Shown: positions 6,769 to 14,134 of the stretch, piece after piece
Numbering within the stretch: the stretch's first letter is position 1
Layout of the letters: every line of letters begins with the position of its first letter
Assembly (NCBI GenBank): GCA_026419635.1
Contig: JANZZB010000027.1
Location: 1-14,389, forward strand
From: Clostridiales bacterium
GTDB taxonomy: Bacteria > Bacillota > Clostridia > Oscillospirales > Butyricicoccaceae
Reading direction: 5' to 3'
DNA: 14,389 nucleotides
Program-made: the position numbers and the translations under genes
Notes under the pieces: generated by a model
The model's input: only the letters and a program-made list of their open reading frames with translations
What the model was told of the DNA's origin: nothing
The model's database searches: none

Positions 6769-7623
6769 TCATTCTGCGGTTATCCCGTTTGCGTATTTTA
6801 TCGGCGAAACGCCGACGAACTCACGAAACGTGCGTATAAAATGACAGTAATCATTAAAACCTGTCTCGTCGCAGACTTGAATCAGCGAATGTCCCTGATT
6901 CAAAAGCTCCTTTGCTTTTGCAATTCTCCTTCTGACAATGAACTTGTTTATCGTTGTCCCAGTACATGTCTTGAAAAGTCGACACATATAGTATTTGTTG
7001 AGATTGACATGATTCGCGATATTATCCAGACACAAATCCTCGGAGAGATTTTTGCTGACAAACTCAAGAATCGGTGAAATAGCGGCTTTGTAATCCTCTC
7101 CCAAATTCGAACTTTCTTTTTGCGATATTTGAAAAATTTCCGATACATAGACTAATATCTCAATAAACCGGAGTTTATTCAAAACATCTTTTCCGAAATA
7201 GTCATCATTTTGTTCACATTTTTTTATAAGTTTCATTAAATAATCAAATTGCTCGTCGCTCAAGCTAACCCTATGGCTAAAGTTGTTTGGACGATATGTA
7301 AAAATATGCGCAAGATTCGTTTTTTTAGTGCAATAGGGTAAAACCGCCTCGGGTCTGAACTCAAGCACATACCTATCGTACGGATTGATTCCGCCCATCG
7401 TCGTTTTGTGTATTTCATAATTATTGTGAATGAACAGGTCATGAGGCATATTATCGTAAATTTTATCGTTAATGAAAAAATTTTTTCCGCCGGAAATGTT
7501 TATATAAATCTCGTAGGAGTCATGGCAATGAAAATCTTCCGAAAAGTCTGCCAAGTCGAAGAAATGGAAAAGGGATATTTCGTTTTTAGCGATGGATTCA
7601 ATAAAATTTTCATGCATTGTCAT
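6769..7623 (-). CDS. AraC/XylS-family transcriptional regulator
   Basis: 284 residues from the ATG at 7623 (MTMHENF...), which has AGGGG five bases upstream. A TTG at 7701 would extend the frame by 26 residues, but without a ribosome site. The N-terminal part (about 20-95) looks like a cupin-type ligand-sensing domain, with HCHDSYEIY (32-40) and alternating beta-strand residues. The C-terminal about 100 residues form the double helix-turn-helix DNA-binding domain. The first HTH is around LDNIANHVNLNKYYMCRLF (199-217). The second ends in the family hallmark GFNDYCHFIRTFREF then VGVSP (255-274). It is convergent with livF and upstream of nothing obvious, so its targets are not evident; the nearby importer is one candidate. 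Members of this family typically sense a sugar or small metabolite. Confidence 0.92.
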   Translation of the reverse strand: MTMHENFIESIAKNEISLFHFFDLADFSEDFHCHDSYEIYINISGGKNFFINDKIYDNMPHDLFIHNNYEIHKTTMGGINPYDRYVLEFRPEAVLPYCTKKTNLAHIFTYRPNNFSHRVSLSDEQFDYLMKLIKKCEQNDDYFGKDVLNKLRFIEILVYVSEIFQISQKESSNLGEDYKAAISPILEFVSKNLSEDLCLDNIANHVNLNKYYMCRLFKTCTGTTINKFIVRRRIAKAKELLNQGHSLIQVCDETGFNDYCHFIRTFREFVGVSPIKYANGITAE

Positions 7624-7763
7624 CAAAACCCCTAAAGAAATTTTACAAATCTCTGTTTTAAATAAAGTCCAATAGATGCCATATGTACTGCAAAATCGCA
7701 ATCACGGATTTGTATTTAACTGTTTATCCTGCTTTTCTTCAACTTTTAACAACATTCAAACAT

Positions 7764-7791
7764 ATTATATCAAAATTTATATATGATACAA
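7764..7791 (-). promoter_or_regulatory. Possible sigma-A promoter of the AraC-type gene
   Basis: Reading the minus strand, TTGTAT (7791-7786) and a perfect TATAAT (7769-7764) are separated by 16 bases. This would give a leader of about 135 bases before the ATG at 7623. The -10 is convincing; the -35 matches only partly and the region is AT-rich, so chance matches are likely. Confidence 0.35.
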
Positions 7792-7897
7792 TTATTTTGC
7801 ACACATGACAATTGTCATTTTATCAGCGTTTCAAACCGCTTGTTTTTAAACAAATATTATAATCCCGGTGGGGAGCTGAAACTTCGCTTTATTATCA

Positions 7898-7926
7898 AAA
7901 GAGGCAGGATAAAATCCTGCCTCTTT
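7898..7926 (-). terminator. Intrinsic terminator of the germination operon
   Basis: AAAGAGGCAGGAT (7898-7910) pairs perfectly with ATCCTGCCTCTTT (7914-7926) around a 3-base AAA loop. It lies 40 bases past the stop of the last gerB gene. On the minus strand the stem ends in CCTCTTTTG, giving the U-rich 3' side of a rho-independent terminator. The symmetric A/T flanks mean it could also work on the + strand. Confidence 0.8.
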
Positions 7927-7966
7927 CTATGTTTAGTTAGCATGTTTTACTTTGAATATTCGTATA

Positions 7967-9064
7967 TTAAAGTTTCCCAATTCTGATTTTTATTTTAGTG
8001 ATAATAAGCATTAAAATCGGCAAAACAACACCATATACTCCGATCATTGCGACCCACATTGTTGTATCATATATACCCGGATATATTGTATCCGGATATG
8101 TAACACCAGAAAACACAAGAGACACGAGCCCAAGAGGCAATACAATTTTTTTATAATCACTCAGTCCTAATAAACGTGTAATTCCAATTACCGCTGCATA
8201 AAAATAAAAAGTAACTCGAACTGTCTCGGTAACAATCCATGAAAACGAAATAATTGCTTCGACTCTGCTAATAATTCCAATGCTGATCTCTTTTGCCATC
8301 AGATAGGTAGGATATTGAGACCTTGCAGTAATCGTGCTGCCCAACACCAAAACTGACATAATAATACATATAAAATTGATAATTGTACCCCAAGTATACC
8401 CAATAAACAAAGAATTCCGTGTTTTATTCGTATTAACAGTATTTAGAGGATAGAACATCGTAAAAATAATGCATGGCCATGTTATATTACTGGCTAATTG
8501 AATAGAGGCTTTGATGATTGGTGTAAATCCTTCTTCTAAAACTGGCAGAAGATTTTTGGGATTAATATTTGGCAAATTCATTAGCATTGCAAAAATGATC
8601 AATCCGCTGACAATAAAAATGGATATTTCGGACGAACGTGCAATGGCTTCCAGTCCATATAATAATCCAACCATAAGGCAAATAACGAATACAAAATGTA
8701 AAGCATACAAGGGTGTTTCCGTCATATATTGTGTCTGCACAAAGTTTCCAATATAAAATATGATATTCGGCGCAGATAACAAACATACAAAGATTACAAA
8801 ATAGGCTGCTAAAATCCAACCGATGACTTTCCCAAAAACAGCATAATAAACCTCAATTAAAGTTTTTCCCGGATGCAATTTCATCAGATAGTGATACACC
8901 CAAATTAACGGAAGCCCTACTACAGGAGCTAAAAGTGCAACAATCCAAGCATCCTGTTTTGCATAGTCTGCAACCGTCGCGGTAACCGCAATAATAGCTG
9001 TTCCCATTGTAAAATTTCCAGCGAGCGCAAACACTTGATGATCACTTAATTTAATTGTGTTCAT
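7967..9064 (-). CDS. gerB: Spore germinant receptor GerB-type permease subunit, second copy
   Basis: 365 residues with about ten hydrophobic helices, of the GerB/spore permease family (PF03845, APC transporter superfamily). These proteins sit in the spore inner membrane and bind the germinant within the A-B-C receptor. Diagnostic stretches are IKLSDHQVFALAGNFTMG at the N-terminus, LHPGKTLIE (63-71), the LPNINPKNLLPVLEEG loop before helix 6, and SWIVTE. By eye about four in five residues are identical to the other GerB (9583-10686); differences concentrate in helices 3 and 7 and in the C-terminal loop before the last helix. The ATG at 9064 follows the D' stop by 2 bases, with GGAG upstream inside the D' gene. 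It is the last gene before the terminator at 7898-7926. Confidence 0.94.
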   Translation of the reverse strand: MNTIKLSDHQVFALAGNFTMGTAIIAVTATVADYAKQDAWIVALLAPVVGLPLIWVYHYLMKLHPGKTLIEVYYAVFGKVIGWILAAYFVIFVCLLSAPNIIFYIGNFVQTQYMTETPLYALHFVFVICLMVGLLYGLEAIARSSEISIFIVSGLIIFAMLMNLPNINPKNLLPVLEEGFTPIIKASIQLASNITWPCIIFTMFYPLNTVNTNKTRNSLFIGYTWGTIINFICIIMSVLVLGSTITARSQYPTYLMAKEISIGIISRVEAIISFSWIVTETVRVTFYFYAAVIGITRLLGLSDYKKIVLPLGLVSLVFSGVTYPDTIYPGIYDTTMWVAMIGVYGVVLPILMLIITKIKIRIGKL

Positions 9065-9066
9065 TG

Positions 9067-9309
9067 TTATTTCTCCAAAACGCCTTTGATTATGTCTACA
9101 ATGGGTTGATTTACGAATATGACTACGCCCTGGGGATTTGGGAGCTGCACGCCAAGGATTTTTAAGACGGCTGTTATAACACCGAAGGAAAGAATAATAA
9201 AAAATACAATCATTTCTTTATATTCTTTAGCACTTAGCATTTTAGGCACTTCCACCATACAAAGCACAATTGTAAAAACACCTAATAAAATGATTAACAT
9301 GATGCCCAT
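9067..9309 (-). CDS. Small two-helix germinant receptor D-type subunit, second copy
   Basis: 80 residues from ATG 9309 (MGIMLI...), with AAGGGA about nine bases upstream. The frame stays open further upstream, but that stretch is AT-rich, lacks a ribosome site, and the other copy begins at the same MGIM. Two hydrophobic helices (about 3-18 and 35-53) flank the polar segment VEVPKMLSAKEYKEM (19-33). The C-terminal tail after QLPNPQ is short. This layout and the VPKML...KEYKEM core match the small 'D' proteins encoded within germinant-receptor operons of Bacillus and Clostridia. They modulate receptor function and are unrelated to the GerD lipoprotein. Its stop is 2 bases before gerB'. Confidence 0.82.
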   Translation of the reverse strand: MGIMLIILLGVFTIVLCMVEVPKMLSAKEYKEMIVFFIILSFGVITAVLKILGVQLPNPQGVVIFVNQPIVDIIKGVLEK

Positions 9310-9553
9310 ATTCTTTTTTCCCTTAACAAATATCATTTGGAAATTGTTCCGGACTTTTCTTTTTTTATGTATAAAAAATTGATGCAATTACATAAGATTT
9401 ATGACTGTCAACGGTATACCATTATTAAAGTTCGTGTTACCATAAAAAACATTACATCTATTCTTTTGTTATTCCAACATCAGAACATACTTAAACATTT
9501 TCATTTAAATTAATTTCGCCAAAGAGATAAAATATGTAATATGAACATGATTG

Positions 9554-9576
9554 CAAAAGGGGGAAACTTCCTTTTG
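9554..9576 (-). terminator. Weak hairpin after the first gerB copy
   Basis: On the minus strand CAAAAGG and CCTTTTG form a 7-bp stem around a 9-base loop, beginning seven bases past the gerB stop at 9583. No T-run follows. It could be a partial terminator or attenuator setting the ratio of the two B subunits, or nothing. The remaining spacer up to the D' gene (9310-9553) is AT-rich and has no convincing promoter; a TTGACA (minus strand, 9411-9406) lacks a matching -10. Confidence 0.3.
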
Positions 9577-9582
9577 TACCCC

Positions 9583-10686
9583 CTATAATCTTCCTATTTT
9601 AATTTTTATTTTAGTGATGATAAGCATTAAAATCGGCAAGACAAACCCGTATACACCAATCTCAGTCGTCCATCCTATCGTGTCATATTTTCCAACATAA
9701 TATGAATCCGGATAATTAACACCTGCATAGACGAGGCACACTAGTCCGAGAGGTAGTATAATTTTTTTATAATCACTGATTCCAAACAAACGTGAAATTC
9801 CAACTGCTGCTGCATAAAAATATAAAATATTTCGAACAGTCTCGGTAACAATCCATGAAAACGAAATAATTGCCTCTACTCTGTTAATAACTCCGAGACT
9901 GATCTCTTTTGCCATCAGGTAGGTTGAATACTGTGAATTGGAAGCTATTGTACTGCCTAATACCAAAACTGACATAGTAACGATAATAAGGTTGATAATT
10001 GTGCCCCAAGTATATCCAAAAAACAAAGAATTGCGTGTTTTATTCGTATTATCAGTATTGATAGGATAAAACATCGTAAAAAGAATACAAGGCCAGGTCA
10101 GAACGCTTGCCAATTGAATAGAAGCCTTAATTATGGGTGTAAATCCTTCTTCTAAAACAGGCATGAGATTTTTGGGATGTATATTGGGCAAATTCATCAG
10201 CATTGCAAAAATGATCAATCCGCTGACAATAACAACGGATATTTCAGCCGAACGCGCAACGGCTTCAAGTCCGTATAATAATGCAACCATAAGGCAGATA
10301 ACGAATATAAAAAACAATGCATATAAGGGTGTTTCCGTCATATATTGTGTCTGCACAAAGTTTCCAATATAGAATGTAACCGACGGTGTAGATACAAAAC
10401 ATACAAACACTGAAAATAGAAATGCTAAAATCCAACCAATAAATTTACCAAAAACAGCATAATAAACCTCGATTAAGGTTTTGCCCGGATGCAGCTTCAT
10501 CAGAGAATGATATATCCAAATGAAAGGCAATCCAATGAAAGGCGCTATCAGTGCAACAAGCCAGGCGTCTTGTTTTGCATAGTCTGCAATCGTTGCGGTA
10601 ACTGCAATAATAGAAGTTCCCATCGTAAAATTTGCAGCAAGCGCAAACACTTGATGATCACTTAATTTAATTTTATTAGCATCCAT
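9583..10686 (-). CDS. gerB: Spore germinant receptor GerB-type permease subunit, first copy
   Basis: 367 residues with about ten membrane helices, in the GerB family (PF03845). Its family stretches are KIKLSDHQVFALAANFTMG at the N-terminus, LHPGKTLIE (65-73), and the LPNIHPKNLMPVLEEG loop. In known receptors the B subunit lies in the spore inner membrane and determines which germinant is recognised. It starts at ATG 10686, one base after the stop of the D gene, with GGAG upstream within the D coding end, so translation is coupled. It is the positional parent of the second copy (7967-9064), because here it directly follows gerC-D in the compact operon. No disruption is seen; both copies appear intact. 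Confidence 0.94.
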   Translation of the reverse strand: MDANKIKLSDHQVFALAANFTMGTSIIAVTATIADYAKQDAWLVALIAPFIGLPFIWIYHSLMKLHPGKTLIEVYYAVFGKFIGWILAFLFSVFVCFVSTPSVTFYIGNFVQTQYMTETPLYALFFIFVICLMVALLYGLEAVARSAEISVVIVSGLIIFAMLMNLPNIHPKNLMPVLEEGFTPIIKASIQLASVLTWPCILFTMFYPINTDNTNKTRNSLFFGYTWGTIINLIIVTMSVLVLGSTIASNSQYSTYLMAKEISLGVINRVEAIISFSWIVTETVRNILYFYAAAVGISRLFGISDYKKIILPLGLVCLVYAGVNYPDSYYVGKYDTIGWTTEIGVYGFVLPILMLIITKIKIKIGRL

Positions 10687-10687
10687 T

Positions 10688-10930
10688 TTATTTCTCCAAC
10701 ACGCTTTTAAATGCTTCTATAATAGGTGAATAAATAAATGTCACAATATCTTGTGGATTTATGAGGTGAACCCCCAAGATTTTTAAGATGGCAACGATGA
10801 CGCCAAAGCAAAGGATAACAAAAAAAACGATCATTTCCTTGTATTCCTTTGCATTCAGCATTTTCGGTACTTCCACAATACAAAGCACGATTGCAAAAAG
10901 GCCTAATGAAACGATTAACATGATGCCCAT
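10688..10930 (-). CDS. Small two-helix germinant receptor D-type subunit, first copy
   Basis: 80 residues, with the same layout as its copy at 9067-9309: helix about 3-18, polar segment VEVPKMLNAKEYKEM, helix about 35-53, short tail ending in SVLEK. About 57 of 80 residues match the other copy; most changes are in the last 30 residues. It starts one base after the gerC stop and ends one base before gerB, so it is embedded in the receptor operon. It lacks a strong ribosome site and probably relies on translational coupling. Known D proteins are 70-80 residues with two helices and tune the germination rate of the neighbouring receptor; the assignment rests on that pattern and the gene context. 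Confidence 0.85.
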   Translation of the reverse strand: MGIMLIVSLGLFAIVLCIVEVPKMLNAKEYKEMIVFFVILCFGVIVAILKILGVHLINPQDIVTFIYSPIIEAFKSVLEK

Positions 10931-10931
10931 A

Positions 10932-12131
10932 TTACTTTTTTTCTTTCATAAAATATGAGTTTGAAATCGTGCCGGTTTTTACTACCCTGACTGTCCCTTT
11001 AATAACGACAGGCATTTTTGCAAATTCCTTATCCCAGTCATCTTTGAATTTTTCCCATTCCTTTGGATAAGTTCTGTGTACAACATCACCAAAACCAAAA
11101 ATATCGCTTTGTAATCTTTTGGCCTTCATAATAGATAATCCGACATTTTTAGTTAATTTAGCCTCGGCAAGATTTTCTACATAATGGATATTATCGCCTT
11201 TTGATAAATCAATTTTATCGGTTGCGCTTTCGATATTTACTCTGATCTTCATGTTTACTGTAATAATAGGTTTTCCGTTTTCTAAAGAAGCTTCTACTTT
11301 CGTTTTTGTACCTATGACCTCAAGTCCTATTATACCGTAATCCCGATCTTCAACATAAGTCATTGAACTGGGCACATGATTCGTAACATAATTATACCCT
11401 TTGCATTCACTTTCATTGAGCCATCCGACCAGTTTATCTTTCTTAAACACAGCCAAATCGATAATTTTTAATGGATCGGCTTTAACTTCTTTAAGGTCAT
11501 CCAGATTATCGTCCACTTTGCTGTGACCTGTCATGATAACCCCGGTAATCGCCGGTTCCGCACCGTCAGAAATAATGGAATTAACCAAATCGATAACTTT
11601 TACAGTTCTGGTACCTGCCCAAGTTTCATCAGATGCTTTTAAAGAAGCAGATAGTTTAACGGATGGATTGGTATCCAGTTTTGTTAAATTGTTTAAGATG
11701 CGGTATGCGGTATTCTCTCTTGCCACAACAAAATACAAGTCTGTCCTGACTTGGTGCTCACGAGTAAGATAATCAAGCACATCGGAAATCCCCTCTTTTG
11801 CAAATTCTTCACCGAATACAACCGTTTGCAAATGAGTAACATTTACTTTTCTGGAACTCTGGGTAATAATTTTTCGAACCAGCTCATTAGTAGATTGTCC
11901 TTCTTCTGTATATAAAACAACCGTAGGTTCATTAATCGTTTTTTGTGAGGCAATTGCATGTGGATTTAGAACCTCGACGGTTAGCAAAATACCTTTATCC
12001 GTTTTATCAAAGCCCATTGAGATCGCAAATGCCAATGAATCAATTCTCCTGTTATTCCAGCATCCGGACAAAAATATACAAAGCATCGTTGTAAGGATAA
12101 TAATGATAAATGCTCTTTTTTTTAATTTCAT
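10932..12131 (-). CDS. gerC: Spore germinant receptor GerC-type lipoprotein subunit
   Basis: 399 residues. The C subunit is a lipoprotein on the outer face of the spore inner membrane and is needed for receptor assembly. The N-terminus has KLKK, a hydrophobic stretch (7-20) and lipobox LSGC with Cys24. The family-typical CWNNRRIDSLA with FAISMGFD follows immediately. Later segments include VTHLQTVVFGEEFAKEGI and YLTREHQVR, both recognisable GerC (Ger(x)C family) elements. The C-terminal domain (about 290-385) contains the DIFGFGDVVHRTYPKEW segment usual for the family. The start is ATG 12131 with GGTGAGG six bases upstream, 33 bases after gerA. D follows at one base. Confidence 0.94.
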   Translation of the reverse strand: MKLKKRAFIIIILTTMLCIFLSGCWNNRRIDSLAFAISMGFDKTDKGILLTVEVLNPHAIASQKTINEPTVVLYTEEGQSTNELVRKIITQSSRKVNVTHLQTVVFGEEFAKEGISDVLDYLTREHQVRTDLYFVVARENTAYRILNNLTKLDTNPSVKLSASLKASDETWAGTRTVKVIDLVNSIISDGAEPAITGVIMTGHSKVDDNLDDLKEVKADPLKIIDLAVFKKDKLVGWLNESECKGYNYVTNHVPSSMTYVEDRDYGIIGLEVIGTKTKVEASLENGKPIITVNMKIRVNIESATDKIDLSKGDNIHYVENLAEAKLTKNVGLSIMKAKRLQSDIFGFGDVVHRTYPKEWEKFKDDWDKEFAKMPVVIKGTVRVVKTGTISNSYFMKEKK

Positions 12132-12164
12132 AATGCCTCACCAAAGTAACCGACTTTGAATTCG

Positions 12165-13700
12165 TTATTTTAATTCCTGTTGTTGTTTGTCGCCAGATAT
12201 AGGCGCATTTGTTTTGATTCTTGGTTCTTTGCTTTTTGAAGTCATACTTGGCCGATTGTTTAATTTCCAAAAAGGATATCTTAAAAAAGTGTCTTTATTT
12301 TCCCTGTATATTCTTGGAGCATACGGCGTAAGGTAAGGAACTCCGATGGATTTTAACTTACTTAAATGAAGAACAAGTATCATAATTCCTACATAAAGAC
12401 CAAATATCCCAAACGAATTCGCTAAAATCATCATAATAAATCTTAAAATTCTGATTGCGTTAGACAACGAATAATTAGGAATTGCAAAACTGGTGATAGC
12501 AGTAAGAGATACGATAATAACAACAACAGCTGAAATAATGCCGGCCTGAACCGCAGCCTGTCCCAAAACCAACGCTCCTACAATCGATATAGCAGAACCT
12601 ATTGCACGAGGCATTCTTATTCCTGCTTCTCTCAACACTTCAAATGTGAGTTCCATTAAAATTGCTTCGAAAAAAGGAGGAAAAGGAACCCCTTCGCGCT
12701 GTGAGGCAATGCTTATTAATAATGGTGTAGGAATCATTTCATGATGAAACGTTGTTAACGCAATATAGATTGCCGGTACAGTAAGCGAAAGGAATAAAGA
12801 TATGATTCTTATTATTCTTACCACGGAAGCAATAATAAAGTGATGGTAATAGTCCTCACTTACTTGCAAAAAGTCTGTAAAAAAAGCCGGAACGGTTAAC
12901 ACAAACGGCGTTCCATCAACCACGATCGCTACTTTTCCTTCTAATAAACCTGCTGCAACGGAATCAGGTTTTTCAGAATTTAATACGGTTGGAAATATAG
13001 AATAGGGATCATCTTTTATAAATTCTTCAATATACCCGCTTTCAAGGATTCCATCTACTTGAATATTGCTAAGTCTTGTTCTTACCTCATCAACAATTTC
13101 CGTCTTTGCAATTTGATCCAAATAAACCATTGCTACGCTGGTCTTTGTTAAGTCGCCTATTGTCATGTTTTCAATTTTCATGGATTTGTCTTTAATAATT
13201 CTTCTTAGTTGAGAAATATTGGTGCTGATTTTTTCCGTAAAACCTTCTTTTGGCCCGCGTACAATGGTTTGGGAAGTAGGTTCCGATACGCTTCTGCTTT
13301 CAGGACCAAAAGTTTCAAAAATTAAAAATTTAGGGTAACCGTCAATTAGAATGATCGTATTTCCCGACAAAATTTGATTATAAAGAGTTTCGTAGTCAAA
13401 GCCTTCCATTGCTTTGGAGCTGCACAAAAAAGAAGCCTTTAGCCTCTCATAGAATGTATCTAAAGATTTTTGAAAATCATAATTATTCGAATTGATTAAT
13501 TGATTGAATTCTAAAGATAAATTGTCTAATTTTTTTTCGTCAGCTAATCCGCTGATATATAAAATGGCTAATTTTATTACTGTTTTTTTAGTGTTTATAT
13601 CGAAAATACGAACCAAAAGGTCGTTACTGTTACCCAGCACACCTTTAATTTGGTTTATGTTTTCATTAATATTAACATTAAAATTAATTTCACCATTCAA
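12165..13700 (-). CDS. gerA: Spore germinant receptor GerA-type subunit
   Basis: 511 residues, the usual length for GerA family subunits (PF03323). The N-terminal cytoplasmic domain (about 1-285) carries VRGPKEGF (147-154) and DGTPFVLTVP, ending in SEDYY (281-285). Membrane helices follow at about 288-316, 370-395 and 418-446, with the conserved REAGIRMPRAIG (357-368), GALVLGQAAVQAG (375-387) and GVPYLTPYAP (453-462). The tail is polar. A subunits are thought to assemble an ion-conducting oligomer in the spore inner membrane, releasing cations when the B subunit binds germinant. The start is TTG 13700; no in-frame ATG lies near it, a stop bounds the frame upstream, and GGGGAT provides a modest ribosome site. 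It is the first gene of the receptor operon. Confidence 0.95.
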   Translation of the reverse strand: MNGEINFNVNINENINQIKGVLGNSNDLLVRIFDINTKKTVIKLAILYISGLADEKKLDNLSLEFNQLINSNNYDFQKSLDTFYERLKASFLCSSKAMEGFDYETLYNQILSGNTIILIDGYPKFLIFETFGPESRSVSEPTSQTIVRGPKEGFTEKISTNISQLRRIIKDKSMKIENMTIGDLTKTSVAMVYLDQIAKTEIVDEVRTRLSNIQVDGILESGYIEEFIKDDPYSIFPTVLNSEKPDSVAAGLLEGKVAIVVDGTPFVLTVPAFFTDFLQVSEDYYHHFIIASVVRIIRIISLFLSLTVPAIYIALTTFHHEMIPTPLLISIASQREGVPFPPFFEAILMELTFEVLREAGIRMPRAIGSAISIVGALVLGQAAVQAGIISAVVVIIVSLTAITSFAIPNYSLSNAIRILRFIMMILANSFGIFGLYVGIMILVLHLSKLKSIGVPYLTPYAPRIYRENKDTFLRYPFWKLNNRPSMTSKSKEPRIKTNAPISGDKQQQELK

Positions 13701-13729
13701 ACCAATATCCCCAATATCATTTATTTAAA

Positions 13730-13758
13730 TAGTATGCACTAAAAACATCATGCTATTA
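13730..13758 (-). promoter_or_regulatory. Forespore sigma-G-like promoter of the germination operon
   Basis: On the minus strand CATACTA (13736-13730) matches the sigma-G -10 pattern CATWMTA exactly. TAATA (13758-13754), 17 bases upstream, matches four of five positions of GHATR. Transcription would begin near 13723, about 22 bases before the TTG start of gerA. Germinant receptor operons in Bacillus are known to be sigma-G-dependent. The AT-rich background allows chance matches, but location and spacing both fit. Confidence 0.55.
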
Positions 13759-13780
13759 TTTTGAATTACTACCATTTTTG

Positions 13781-14107
13781 TTAAACGTGATTGTTGCTGA
13801 TTTCAATCAACTTGACAATACCCCAAGCTATTACAGCGTAAATAACAATTGCTATAATTATGGTAGGCTCTAAAACGGATTGCGTTTCAAACCCTTTTGA
13901 AATCGCTGTGTGAAATATTCCTCTGAAAGGAATTAAAAAAAGATCTGTAGACGAGTAGATTCCGGAAACAAACGCATTACGAGGATTGGCCCCGAGAGTT
14001 TTAAAAATAAGACGGATAACAAGCAGAAATTCTAAAATACTTAAAATATAAAATATGAATCTTTTTACCCTCATAATCTGACGATGCTCTCTATAATGTT
14101 TGATCAT
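13781..14107 (-). CDS. YggT-family small membrane protein
   Basis: 108 residues from ATG 14107, which has GGAGG (14120-14116) eight bases upstream. An ATG at 14122 would add five residues, but that reading would put the ribosome site inside the gene. A basic N-terminus precedes helix 1 (about 17-38), and a second helix lies at about 83-103. The segment between them carries RLIFKTLGANP (32-42), FVSGIYSSTD and IPFRGIF (59-65), followed by VLEP before helix 2. This matches the YggT family pattern (PF02325), membrane proteins without a firmly assigned job, linked in some bacteria to osmotic or ion stress. It is separated from gerA by 80 bases holding a separate promoter, so a functional link to germination is possible but not shown. 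Confidence 0.8.
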   Translation of the reverse strand: MIKHYREHRQIMRVKRFIFYILSILEFLLVIRLIFKTLGANPRNAFVSGIYSSTDLFLIPFRGIFHTAISKGFETQSVLEPTIIIAIVIYAVIAWGIVKLIEISNNHV

Positions 14108-14134
14108 TTTATCTTCCTCCATTTACTGCTTATC

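Larger units (their letters stand above)
7967..10930 (-). repeat. Tandem duplication of the D-gerB gene pair
   Basis: The unit D-gerB (10930-9583) is repeated as D'-gerB' (9309-7967). Both genes have the same lengths to within two residues, and protein identity is high by eye (about 70% for D, about 80% for GerB). DNA similarity extends just upstream of each D start: the gerC end reads AAAAAAGTAATATGGGC and the D' upstream reads AAAAAAGAATATGGGC. This suggests the copied unit included the last bases of gerC. A 273-base unique spacer (9310-9582) separates the copies, and homology stops at the gerB stop codons. Confidence 0.85.

Noticed and set aside
7783..7986. 67-codon + strand ORF between the AraC-type gene and gerB'
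   Set aside because: It has no ribosome site, spans the terminator hairpin at 7898-7926, runs into the antisense of gerB', and has low-complexity composition.
9310..9387. 26-residue N-terminal extension of the second D protein
   Set aside because: The extension is AT-rich with no ribosome site at its start, and the other copy begins at the equivalent MGIM directly after gerC.
9406..9411. Minus-strand TTGACA as a promoter for the D'-gerB' pair
   Set aside because: No TATAAT-like or sigma-G-like -10 lies 16-18 bases downstream.
12052..12270. 72-codon minus-strand ORF across the gerA-gerC junction
   Set aside because: It overlaps two confident genes in another frame and no family is recognisable.
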